Positions 1 through 5,932 of a stretch of DNA of 8,560 nucleotides are shown in pieces. Under the pieces are notes generated by a model. That model saw only the letters and a list, made by a program, of their open reading frames with translations. It was not told the origin of the DNA and did not search any database. The first letter of the stretch is position 1; the number at the start of each line of letters is the position of its first letter. A program made the translations under genes and the position numbers. Source of the stretch: an uncultured Eubacterium sp. (GTDB lineage Bacteria > Bacillota > Clostridia > Peptostreptococcales > Anaerovoracaceae); assembly GCA_900542385.1 (NCBI GenBank), contig UQNP01000073.1, positions 1 to 8,560 on the forward strand, written 5' to 3'.

Positions 1-598
1 CCGATATGAGGTGATCAAGGTTTTCAAGAATAATCAGCTTTTTTTCACCTTCTTCAGATTGGATCTTTGCTAAGAGAAGAATATAGTTTTTAATAAGTTC
101 AAAATCAGAAGCATTTTCAATTGCACGTTCATCCGACATCTGTACTTCGCTTTCGTATATTATCCCAGTTATATCACTGTCGTTAAAAGCAAACTCCATG
201 TTGCTTTCCGAATCAAAAAAATCCTTCTCCAGTTCGTCATATATTCTTATAAGACACTCCCTTATATTTTCGATTTCTCTTTGACAATCCAGCCTGTTTA
301 TCATGTTATCCAGCCGCTGTTTAACAAGGCTCGTCCTGCTTATGCGGAATTCATCCTCTATATCCTCTCTTCCTCTCACCGTTTCTACATCAAAATATTC
401 ACGTCCGGCCACATTGCCATCTATCAGTATATTATCTTCCATATCCGCTTCATAATCCTTATATCTGGACGATGAGAAGTGTTTGGATAATGAGTTTATT
501 ATGAAGCGCTTCTTCGATATATCTTTTCCGCACAGCTGAGTAATTGGCATCAAATTTATATCATAAGATTCCGCCCCGTTTATTATTGAAAGTTTCAC
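1..598 (-). CDS. csn2: Csn2, type II-A adaptation protein (N-terminal part, cut by window edge)
   Basis: The reading frame is open for 199 codons from a GTG at 598-596 to the left edge, and the C-terminus lies outside. Csn2 is a ring-forming, DNA-end-binding protein that works with Cas1-Cas2 and Cas9 in acquiring spacers. The N-terminus (KLSIINGAESYDINL, then ITQLCGKDISKKRFI) resembles from memory the long, Streptococcus thermophilus-type Csn2 (about 350 aa) more than the short S. pyogenes type (about 220 aa). Near residues 184-198 is a Walker-B-like hydrophobic strand, KKLIILENLDHLIS, matching the 'KLLxxxN' strand of the family; here it falls late, which again fits the long form. The GTG start overlaps the cas2 TGA stop (GTGA, 4 bases), implying translational coupling, with a weak purine-rich ribosome site (AAAGGA) upstream. 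The family assignment is strong from context; the subfamily is inference. Confidence 0.82.
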   Translation of the reverse strand, partial: MKLSIINGAESYDINLMPITQLCGKDISKKRFIINSLSKHFSSSRYKDYEADMEDNILIDGNVAGREYFDVETVRGREDIEDEFRISRTSLVKQRLDNMINRLDCQREIENIRECLIRIYDELEKDFFDSESNMEFAFNDSDITGIIYESEVQMSDERAIENASDFELIKNYILLLAKIQSEEGEKKLIILENLDHLIS

Positions 599-918
599 AA
601 AATCACCATCCTTTCGCTTCCCAGAGCCTCTTCTGTGGCATTTTTACTGCCTACGAGAAATTTCATGTCTTCGTACTGTTTCTCCGTTATTGTTATCAGC
701 CTTATATTCCCTGAAGACGGAAGAAATTTTGAAAATTTTTTTTCAATACCTTTGGCATAATCTCTGTTCGGGCATGTTCTCATATACACCGAGTATTGAA
801 GCATCACAAATCCCTCCCGTATGAGATTTTTTCTGAACACACGATATTCTTTCCTTTCATCTCCCGTCTCAACCGGCAAATCAAACATGCACAATACTCT
901 CATTACTTCATATTTCAT
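595..918 (-). CDS. cas2: Cas2, CRISPR integrase subunit
   Basis: This is a 107-residue protein, the usual length for Cas2 of type II-A. Cas2 dimers bridge two Cas1 dimers in the complex that inserts new spacers into the array. The first strand MRVLCMFDLPV carries the conserved Asp (D13), followed by a ferredoxin-like fold with RKNLIREGFVMLQYSVY, typical of the family. An in-frame ATG exists 15 codons upstream (963), but the start at 918 (MKYEVMR) is preferred: it begins where Cas2 homologues begin and has a GGAG ribosome site just upstream (GGAGAAAAGG). The gene overlaps the cas1 end by 11 bases and the csn2 start by 4, consistent with a coupled adaptation operon. Confidence 0.93.
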   Translation of the reverse strand: MKYEVMRVLCMFDLPVETGDERKEYRVFRKNLIREGFVMLQYSVYMRTCPNRDYAKGIEKKFSKFLPSSGNIRLITITEKQYEDMKFLVGSKNATEEALGSERMVIL

Positions 919-1819
919 CCTTTTCTCCACAATAATCTTCAACTGACGGATATATAATATCACCCTTTTTACCCTCTATATAATTCGCTATCGATGATAT
1001 ATATTCCTCCATCATATTGCACATAAACATCTTCCTATCCTTATATACTATCTTATGGTTGAGCATGTTGATGATTGCTTTCCTATGTTCTCCAGTAAAA
1101 AAATTTTCATCTTTCATCAAATTGTATATGTATAGATCCACAATGGGTCTTATCGGCTCTATCATATCATCAACGAGATTGAACCTGTTGTATTCGTTCC
1201 TGTGATGTATGCCGAGCTGGCTGTTCAATCCGTAACCGACACACAGTCTCGCAAGATATGAACGTATTATTGTGTATCCGTAATCCAGACCAGAGTTTAA
1301 CAGTATATCAGGATTGCCTCTGGAAAAGGAACGACCCATAAGCTCATTGAAGTATACTTTAGCTCCGTGAGATTCTCTGTTTGTGGGGTCTCCTTCCAAC
1401 ACACCTTCCGCAAACGATTTTATATTTTCATAAGCCTGACTGCTTTTATTTAATATTTTTATTACCTGTGCCTGATTTATGAGTTTCGCTCTGACTATAT
1501 CAGCCCACAATTTATCGTAAAACTCCTTTGACCTGTTTATCTGAAATCCTATTTTCTTCGATATTCGGCTGTGATTGTCGTATGAACTGTAAAATCCTAT
1601 GGGCAAGTGCTCCTGGTCACAGATGATGACGCCGACATTGTTCTGCGCCAGAAGGCAGAGAGTCCTCATGGAGATATTCAGCTTAAGATTGTCAATAACT
1701 ATTGTGGATATATCGCTTACAGGTATTCTGACCTCTCCTTCATCCTTTATGAACACGAGATTATCCAACTTGACCTTTATATCCATCTGATTTTCTATGA
1801 GTACAACTCTGAAAGACAT
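908..1819 (-). CDS. cas1: Cas1, CRISPR integrase catalytic subunit (type II-A)
   Basis: The 303-residue protein is the metal-dependent integrase that cuts the leader-repeat junction and joins the prespacer. An N-terminal beta domain (about 1-85) is followed by an alpha-helical catalytic domain. The metal ligands are visible: E149 in NRESHGAKVYF, the His of GIHH (H205/H206), and E221 in DDMIEPIRPIVD. Their spacing matches type II Cas1 proteins. The start ATG has a good ribosome site (AAAGGAG at about 1826-1832, six bases away). The gene begins 31 bases after the tracrRNA U-tract, with no obvious promoter in that short gap. Transcription must therefore come through the tracrRNA terminator or from an unrecognised start. 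Its 3' end overlaps cas2. Confidence 0.96.
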   Translation of the reverse strand: MSFRVVLIENQMDIKVKLDNLVFIKDEGEVRIPVSDISTIVIDNLKLNISMRTLCLLAQNNVGVIICDQEHLPIGFYSSYDNHSRISKKIGFQINRSKEFYDKLWADIVRAKLINQAQVIKILNKSSQAYENIKSFAEGVLEGDPTNRESHGAKVYFNELMGRSFSRGNPDILLNSGLDYGYTIIRSYLARLCVGYGLNSQLGIHHRNEYNRFNLVDDMIEPIRPIVDLYIYNLMKDENFFTGEHRKAIINMLNHKIVYKDRKMFMCNMMEEYISSIANYIEGKKGDIIYPSVEDYCGEKDEI

Positions 1820-1850
1820 CCTTTGCTCCTTTCACCTCAAAATAGATAAG

Positions 1851-1876
1851 AAAAAAGGAGCATCCGTCGATGCCCC
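1851..1876 (-). terminator. Intrinsic terminator forming the 3' hairpin of the tracrRNA
   Basis: On the minus strand GGGGCATC, loop GACG and GATGCTCC form an eight-pair stem (one G-U), followed directly by TTTTTT. It ends the tracrRNA and is its last structural hairpin. Because cas9 has no other terminator after its stop codon, the same hairpin is likely to end cas9 mRNA, with some read-through into cas1-cas2-csn2. Confidence 0.88.
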
Positions 1877-1898
1877 CTTGATTTCGGCATAAAGCCTT

Positions 1899-1934
1899 GT
1901 TTTAGTAGATCCCGAGAAATTGAGTCATTGTAAA
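1899..1934 (-). repeat. Anti-repeat of the tracrRNA (degenerate CRISPR-repeat complement)
   Basis: The plus strand here starts GTTTTAGTAGATCCCG and ends TTGTAAA, which looks like a degenerate 36-base type II-A repeat. It is the complement of the pairing arm of the tracrRNA. Type II-A repeats start with GTTTTAG. By analogy with S. aureus, where the anti-repeat has GATT opposite CT of the repeat, the bases GAT after GTTTTAGTA probably form the internal bulge, and the remainder should pair closely with the true repeat. It stands alone with no second copy in the window, so it is not an array. Confidence 0.75.
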
Positions 1935-1946
1935 TCCACTGTCTTT

Positions 1947-1975
1947 AGTTTACGACAATTAGTTATACTTGTCAA
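1947..1975 (-). promoter_or_regulatory. tracrRNA promoter overlapping the cas9 3' end
   Basis: On the minus strand a consensus -35 TTGACA (1975-1970), a 17-base spacer and TAAACT (1952-1947, four of six matches to TATAAT) form a sigma-A type promoter. The -35 hexamer lies in the last cas9 codons (within the Ile-Asp-Lys codons), and the -10 lies just beyond its TAA stop. The predicted start is an A at 1940, which gives a tracrRNA of about 90 nt. Confidence 0.75.
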
Positions 1976-4900
1976 TGACGAGAGTAAAATTTTCCTGTTT
2001 ACATACATATGTGTTTCCAAGTATATCCGTTCTTATTTTTCGTATTTTCTTAGTCTTTCCAAGACTAACCTTGTTTTGTGGTACATCAAATTTTGCTTTG
2101 TTCACAGGTTTCGTCTCTATGCGTTTTGATTCAATAAGTGATGAAAACCTTTCAATAAAAAACTCTCCGTTTTTCTCATAATTTATGATTTCGTTCTTGT
2201 AAAACGACAATCTGAATTCTATGCCTTTGTCAAATAGAGCTTCGATTCCTTCATCTTTGCCTATGAGCTTTTCTGCTCTCAGCACGTCGCAGTAGGCATC
2301 TTCATCTATCGCGTATACGCCATCCTTATATCTGCAGTCCGAATACTTGATGCCTATCAGATGATACCGTCCTTTTTCCCTGCTGTAATATACGTCCATC
2401 CTGTAAGGATTAAGGCTTTCAAGTATGACCTTTTTGCTTCCGGAGCTGTGACCGTATTTATCGGAAATATCTATACAAATTCCTACCTTATCTTTTTTAT
2501 ACCTTAGAAGTCCGACCTTCGGTCCGTTGCCTTTCTTTGAATATTTCCTTATTACATCTCCCGTCTCTTCCTCATATGCTGTAAAAGGATTTTTAGCGTC
2601 CTTATAGTCGTTCATTATCTTTACGAGGGAATCAAACGTCTTAGGGTCATGTAATGCCATAAGGAAATCATCTTTTTTACCTGTCTCCACCTTCTTTTTG
2701 AACAGCTTATACCCGGCTTCTGTTCTGATATCAGCCTTGTTTATCTTATATAATTTACCATCTATCTCCCTGGTTCCTCTGATTGTCTGGTTGCATAGCG
2801 TCCTGTTGTATTTTCTGTCCGCCTTGTGCCAGTATTTCACATGCTTTTCAGCTTCCTTTATTGTTTCTCCCAGATCCCACCATTTTTTATTATACATTTC
2901 TTCTTCATAGAAATTGTCAGAAAAGACTTTCTCAAAATTCGCCTCATCTATAATTTCACCCGTTTCCCAGTCTATGACATTATCCTGAAGTTTCCTGTAA
3001 GCATCATATCCCATCTGTGAATAGCATATAAGCATAGCGTCAACGGCATGGTGCGAATAGCTTTCTTCCCTGTTTTTCTCGAGTTTCAGATTTTTTCTCA
3101 TCTGACCTGTAAAACTTCCGCGAATGACTTTTACTTTCGTATTGCATTCTTTCGCCCTGAAATAGTTCTGCATTATGTTCAATACTACTCTTGACGCGTA
3201 TCTGGTGTCGTTAAGATTTCTCGATATGAATCCCTTTAAGACATCTATCTTGGTAATATCGTCTGTAAACAGAAAGTTTGAAGCCTTTTTCTTCCTTATC
3301 TTCTTTTTCGCCGAAAGACTTCGTATTAATTCCTTATATTCATCATATCCCCACTCTCTGTCGACTCTCCTCAAATAAAAGTACGGTGTCATATTTCCCT
3401 TTTTCTGGTTTTCTGTGGCATACACCAATACCTTGTTAGCCCTGCTGTCATCAAAGGATATGGAGCGCGGTATTATGTGGTCAACTTCAAACAGCTCCGG
3501 ACGATTGAGCAGATCCGTAATTTCTATCATCCTTCCTGAATACGGACATCTCCCTTCCTGCTCATTCCAGAGTTTAAGTTTAAGATTGAGCTGCTGATGT
3601 CTGTGATAATCTTCCGGATAAATTGTAATGCCGTATTCATTTTTCAGCTTATCGGTTATCTCTTTCAGCTCTTTTTCCTGATTTCGCTGAAAATCATTTA
3701 TTCTCTTTTTCTCTTCATCACTGTTCCTGTCACGCGGCATTTCGATGACTATTTCTTCCGGATTTCCATATTTTTTTATCAACGCGTTTACTATATCCAC
3801 CGCTATCCTTACGGATCTTTTTACGACAGGATTATATATCTCTTCAAGAACTTCATCTGCCGGTATCTTACTGTACTCTTTGTATCGCTCCGTATCCGGC
3901 TTAAACACCCCCATTTCCGTCAGCAGCGTCATCTGTTCCTTTGGCTGTTCGTACATTTCCGGGATGAGTTCTCTCATTATCTTTATGGAAAACGACTGCC
4001 ACTTTGAAAACAGCTGGCTGTTTTTCTTTCTGAACTCTATCAGGCAGTCCTTTTCTTCTTTCTTAAAAACTGTCGCGCTGTCCGAAAAAGCTTCTTCGAT
4101 AGACTCCCTGTCTGTATTGAGCGTAAGAATCCTCCCTATTTCATCAAGTTCATCCACATTGAATCTGTCTATGCTAAGTCCCTCTTTTTCCATAGCGTTT
4201 TTGAGTTTTCTGTATGTATCAAAGCTATGGAAAATTTCCTTCTCACTCTTATCTATTCTCGCTCCCGAAAAGCTCTCTATTTCTTCTCCCATAGCTTTAG
4301 ATATGATTTTTCTGACCTTGCCGGCTCCCATCGTTTTTTCCGTTTTATACGCATTTATAATATATTCTTTTTCTTCCTTTGATAGTTTCCTGCCGTTTAC
4401 CGTCAGATTATTAAGGTCGTTCAAAGCGTTGAACTCCTGAGCCGTATATGACGCTCCGGCACCTCTCTGTTCTTCAGGATATACACTGCACTTTCCCACG
4501 AGTTTATCAAATATATTTTTCTCTGTTATGTATTCGCCCGTATCGGGATTTATCTTCGTCGTATATTTACCGTAATCCGTCCTTGACAGTTCATTGCCCG
4601 GGCCGTCGTAGTACTTTCTTTTTCTGTTGAATATATCAAAATACCTGTCCGTAAATCCTTTTGAAATAAAATCGTGGTATTTTCTCTGCACATCGAAAAA
4701 CTTTTCCAGCTCTTTTCTGTACGCTGTCACTGTAAATACATTGCTTAAGGTTATTTTTTCATCATTTTCAATTATAGTAGTGTTTCCTCTGTACTTTCCG
4801 TTGCTCCTGAGCCTTTCCAGCTGAATTTCGCACGGGAATTTATCCTCAAGAGACAATGCGTTGCGTTTTATACCTTTCTCGTAATCACTTTTTCCTCCCG

Positions 4901-5270
4901 TATCTTCATCAAGAAAATCCTCAAGATACGATATGCCTCTATGCTTCAGCATATTCAGCAGCACTCTGTATATCTCGCTTTCATCGAGCCTCTCACTGAT
5001 ACCTTTGACCCTAAGAAAGAGCACATCATTTTCCTTGATTTCAGGAATAACTCCCGAATACTGCATCCACAGCTTGTTGAAATCATTTATCCTTGTTTTC
5101 TGACGTCTTATCAAACGCCTTCTCTGTCTGTTTTCGCGTCTTTCGATATTATTTCCCGCTTCAGCAGATTCAAACAGATTGCTTCCGGCTTCAAGTATAC
5201 TGTAATCATCAGCTACAACCGCCCAGCCGACGGAAGCTATACCTATATCAAGTCCGATACGAATACTCAT
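1959..5270 (-). CDS. cas9: Cas9, compact type II-A RNA-guided DNA endonuclease
   Basis: The 1103-residue effector nuclease cuts both strands of crRNA-matched DNA using tracrRNA:crRNA guides. Landmarks in order: RuvC-I with D8 (GLDIGIASVGW); Arg-rich bridge helix at about 43-65; alpha-helical recognition lobe at about 66-480; RuvC-II with E510 (IVIEMPRD); HNH domain at about 565-640 with D597-H598 (VDHIIP) and N621; RuvC-III with H741 and D744 (SHHAVDAML); and a C-terminal WED/PAM-interacting region from about 800 that ends in a TDILGNTYV motif shared with SaCas9. All catalytic residues are present, so the nuclease should be active. The length and linear order match the small S. aureus / E. 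ventriosum-type II-A group rather than the roughly 1370-residue S. pyogenes type. The ATG has a strong ribosome site (GAGGTGA). A promoter lies about 58-86 bases upstream, and the tracrRNA gene follows directly. PAM preference cannot be read from the sequence. Confidence 0.98.
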   Translation of the reverse strand: MSIRIGLDIGIASVGWAVVADDYSILEAGSNLFESAEAGNNIERRENRQRRRLIRRQKTRINDFNKLWMQYSGVIPEIKENDVLFLRVKGISERLDESEIYRVLLNMLKHRGISYLEDFLDEDTGGKSDYEKGIKRNALSLEDKFPCEIQLERLRSNGKYRGNTTIIENDEKITLSNVFTVTAYRKELEKFFDVQRKYHDFISKGFTDRYFDIFNRKRKYYDGPGNELSRTDYGKYTTKINPDTGEYITEKNIFDKLVGKCSVYPEEQRGAGASYTAQEFNALNDLNNLTVNGRKLSKEEKEYIINAYKTEKTMGAGKVRKIISKAMGEEIESFSGARIDKSEKEIFHSFDTYRKLKNAMEKEGLSIDRFNVDELDEIGRILTLNTDRESIEEAFSDSATVFKKEEKDCLIEFRKKNSQLFSKWQSFSIKIMRELIPEMYEQPKEQMTLLTEMGVFKPDTERYKEYSKIPADEVLEEIYNPVVKRSVRIAVDIVNALIKKYGNPEEIVIEMPRDRNSDEEKKRINDFQRNQEKELKEITDKLKNEYGITIYPEDYHRHQQLNLKLKLWNEQEGRCPYSGRMIEITDLLNRPELFEVDHIIPRSISFDDSRANKVLVYATENQKKGNMTPYFYLRRVDREWGYDEYKELIRSLSAKKKIRKKKASNFLFTDDITKIDVLKGFISRNLNDTRYASRVVLNIMQNYFRAKECNTKVKVIRGSFTGQMRKNLKLEKNREESYSHHAVDAMLICYSQMGYDAYRKLQDNVIDWETGEIIDEANFEKVFSDNFYEEEMYNKKWWDLGETIKEAEKHVKYWHKADRKYNRTLCNQTIRGTREIDGKLYKINKADIRTEAGYKLFKKKVETGKKDDFLMALHDPKTFDSLVKIMNDYKDAKNPFTAYEEETGDVIRKYSKKGNGPKVGLLRYKKDKVGICIDISDKYGHSSGSKKVILESLNPYRMDVYYSREKGRYHLIGIKYSDCRYKDGVYAIDEDAYCDVLRAEKLIGKDEGIEALFDKGIEFRLSFYKNEIINYEKNGEFFIERFSSLIESKRIETKPVNKAKFDVPQNKVSLGKTKKIRKIRTDILGNTYVCKQENFTLVIDKYN

Positions 5271-5327
5271 ATTTCACCTCTTTTGAAATTCATAAGATAC
5301 TTCCATTACATCCAACATTGTACAAAT

Positions 5328-5356
5328 ATTCTACCACACTATTATGCGATTATCAA
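5328..5356 (-). promoter_or_regulatory. cas9 promoter
   Basis: On the minus strand TTGATA (5356-5351), a 17-base spacer and TAGAAT (5333-5328) form a near-consensus promoter. A TG one base before the -10 makes it an extended -10 element. The predicted start near 5321 gives a leader of about 50 bases before the cas9 ATG. The -35 end lies 21 bases from the -35 of the divergent marR promoter. Confidence 0.7.
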
Positions 5357-5377
5357 AAAATCCTGAAACATTCGCCA

Positions 5378-5406
5378 TTGACACTCTTTTCCCGACGGCA
5401 TATAAT
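5378..5406 (+). promoter_or_regulatory. Perfect-consensus promoter for the MarR regulator operon
   Basis: TTGACA (5378-5383), exactly 17 bases, then TATAAT (5401-5406): both hexamers match the sigma-A consensus fully with ideal spacing. It points at the marR-type gene 94 bases downstream. A promoter this strong usually needs a repressor, and candidate operator repeats follow immediately. Confidence 0.85.
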
Positions 5407-5418
5407 ATTCATCGTACT

Positions 5419-5452
5419 GTTTGGATTCAAACTATTCGAATTCAAACTATTT
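5419..5452 (+). promoter_or_regulatory. Candidate MarR operator: dyad plus tandem 12-bp repeat
   Basis: Just downstream of the expected transcription start lies the dyad GTTTG-GATT-CAAAC (5419-5432). The 12-base word ATTCAAACTATT occurs twice, at 5425-5436 and 5440-5451, 15 bases apart, so the second CAAAC half-site faces an imperfect partner (ATTCG). An eight-base palindrome ATTCGAAT lies between them. Placement between the promoter and the start codon would let a bound dimer block initiation or clearance, as in typical MarR autoregulation. Binding by the adjacent protein is inference. Confidence 0.55.
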
Positions 5453-5500
5453 TAAAACTGCTATTGCATTACTGCTGCTGCAAAATGAAAGGAGTTTATC

Positions 5501-5926
5501 TTGGATAAGTCATTTCACTATATGCTGATGGCAAGTCAGTCTCTTGTCCAGAAAAGGCTTCTCGGAGTCCTTAAAGATACAGGTCTTACCGTCGGTCAGC
5601 CTAAAATACTGGATTATCTTTACAGCCATAACGGTTCCAGTCAGAAAGAAATAGCCGCCGGCTGTATAATAGAAGCCGGCTCACTGACTTCCGTGCTCAA
5701 CCGCATGGAGAACGATGGCATGATAGAACGCCGCACCCTCAACGGGAACAGACGTACATACCATATATTTCTTACAGAAAAAGGCAGAATTCTGGCACTT
5801 CGCGTGCGGCAGGCTTTCTCCGATATGGAAAAAGATATATTCAAAGAGCTTTCACAGGACGAATCTAATCATTTCATGAAAACATTTTTTCATATTTACA
5901 AACATTTGCTTATAAAGGAGGACTGA
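5501..5926 (+). CDS. MarR-family winged-helix transcriptional regulator
   Basis: The 141-residue protein has MarR-family length and layout: an N-terminal dimerisation helix, a winged helix-turn-helix at about 28-98 with SQKEIAAGCIIEAGSLTSVL as the HTH and recognition helix, RMENDGMIERR leading into the wing NGNRRTYHIFLTEKG, and a C-terminal dimerisation helix. Such proteins are dimeric repressors released by small ligands or oxidation. The start is a TTG with a good ribosome site (AAAGGAG, six bases upstream); the ATG just before the ribosome site is in a frame that soon stops. The gene is followed after six bases by a membrane-kinase fusion gene whose ribosome site lies inside the marR 3' end, so the two form an operon. 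It likely represses its own operon through the tandem dyad upstream. The ligand is unknown. Confidence 0.9.
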   Translation: MDKSFHYMLMASQSLVQKRLLGVLKDTGLTVGQPKILDYLYSHNGSSQKEIAAGCIIEAGSLTSVLNRMENDGMIERRTLNGNRRTYHIFLTEKGRILALRVRQAFSDMEKDIFKELSQDESNHFMKTFFHIYKHLLIKED

Positions 5927-5932
5927 TATAAT

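Larger units (their letters stand above)
1851..1940 (-). ncRNA. tracrRNA, about 90 nt, between cas9 and cas1
   Basis: Read on the minus strand, the gap between cas9 and cas1 contains every part of a tracrRNA. A predicted start at 1940 (A) follows a good promoter. Then come an anti-repeat region (about 1934-1899) ending CTACTAAAAC, a nexus hairpin in AAGGCTTTATGCCG (GGC/GCC stem, 1896-1886), a short linker GAAATCAAG, and a terminal hairpin with an eight-pair stem (1876-1869 with 1864-1857) followed by six Ts. The stretch ATCTACTAAAACAAGGC and the following TGCCG match from memory the S. aureus tracrRNA core, in keeping with the SaCas9-like size of the neighbouring Cas9. The RNA would pair with pre-crRNA, recruit RNase III for processing, and anchor the guide in Cas9. 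The exact 5' end is inferred from promoter spacing. Confidence 0.9.

Noticed and set aside
919..963. Upstream extension of cas2 to an ATG at 963.
   Set aside because: It would add 15 residues not found at the start of Cas2 proteins; the ATG at 918 has a ribosome site and the family-typical N-terminus.
1899..1934. Reading this stretch as a solitary CRISPR repeat or a degenerate array.
   Set aside because: There is no second copy or spacer; its position directly before the nexus and terminator hairpins identifies it as the anti-repeat of the tracrRNA.
3745..4440. Long plus-strand open frame of 231 codons opposite cas9.
   Set aside because: It lies wholly antisense to the intact RuvC/HNH-bearing cas9, is rich in Ser, Leu and Ile as expected of a shadow frame, and lacks a ribosome site or any recognised motif.
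5093..5455. Overlapping plus-strand frames across the cas9 5' end and the intergenic region (from 4941 and from 5093).
   Set aside because: They span the cas9 bridge-helix codons in antisense and the divergent promoters; composition is low-complexity and no ribosome site is seen.
5653..5683. Inverted GCCGGC pair within the marR coding region.
   Set aside because: The arms are short self-palindromic words inside conserved HTH codons, with no T-run; likely chance.
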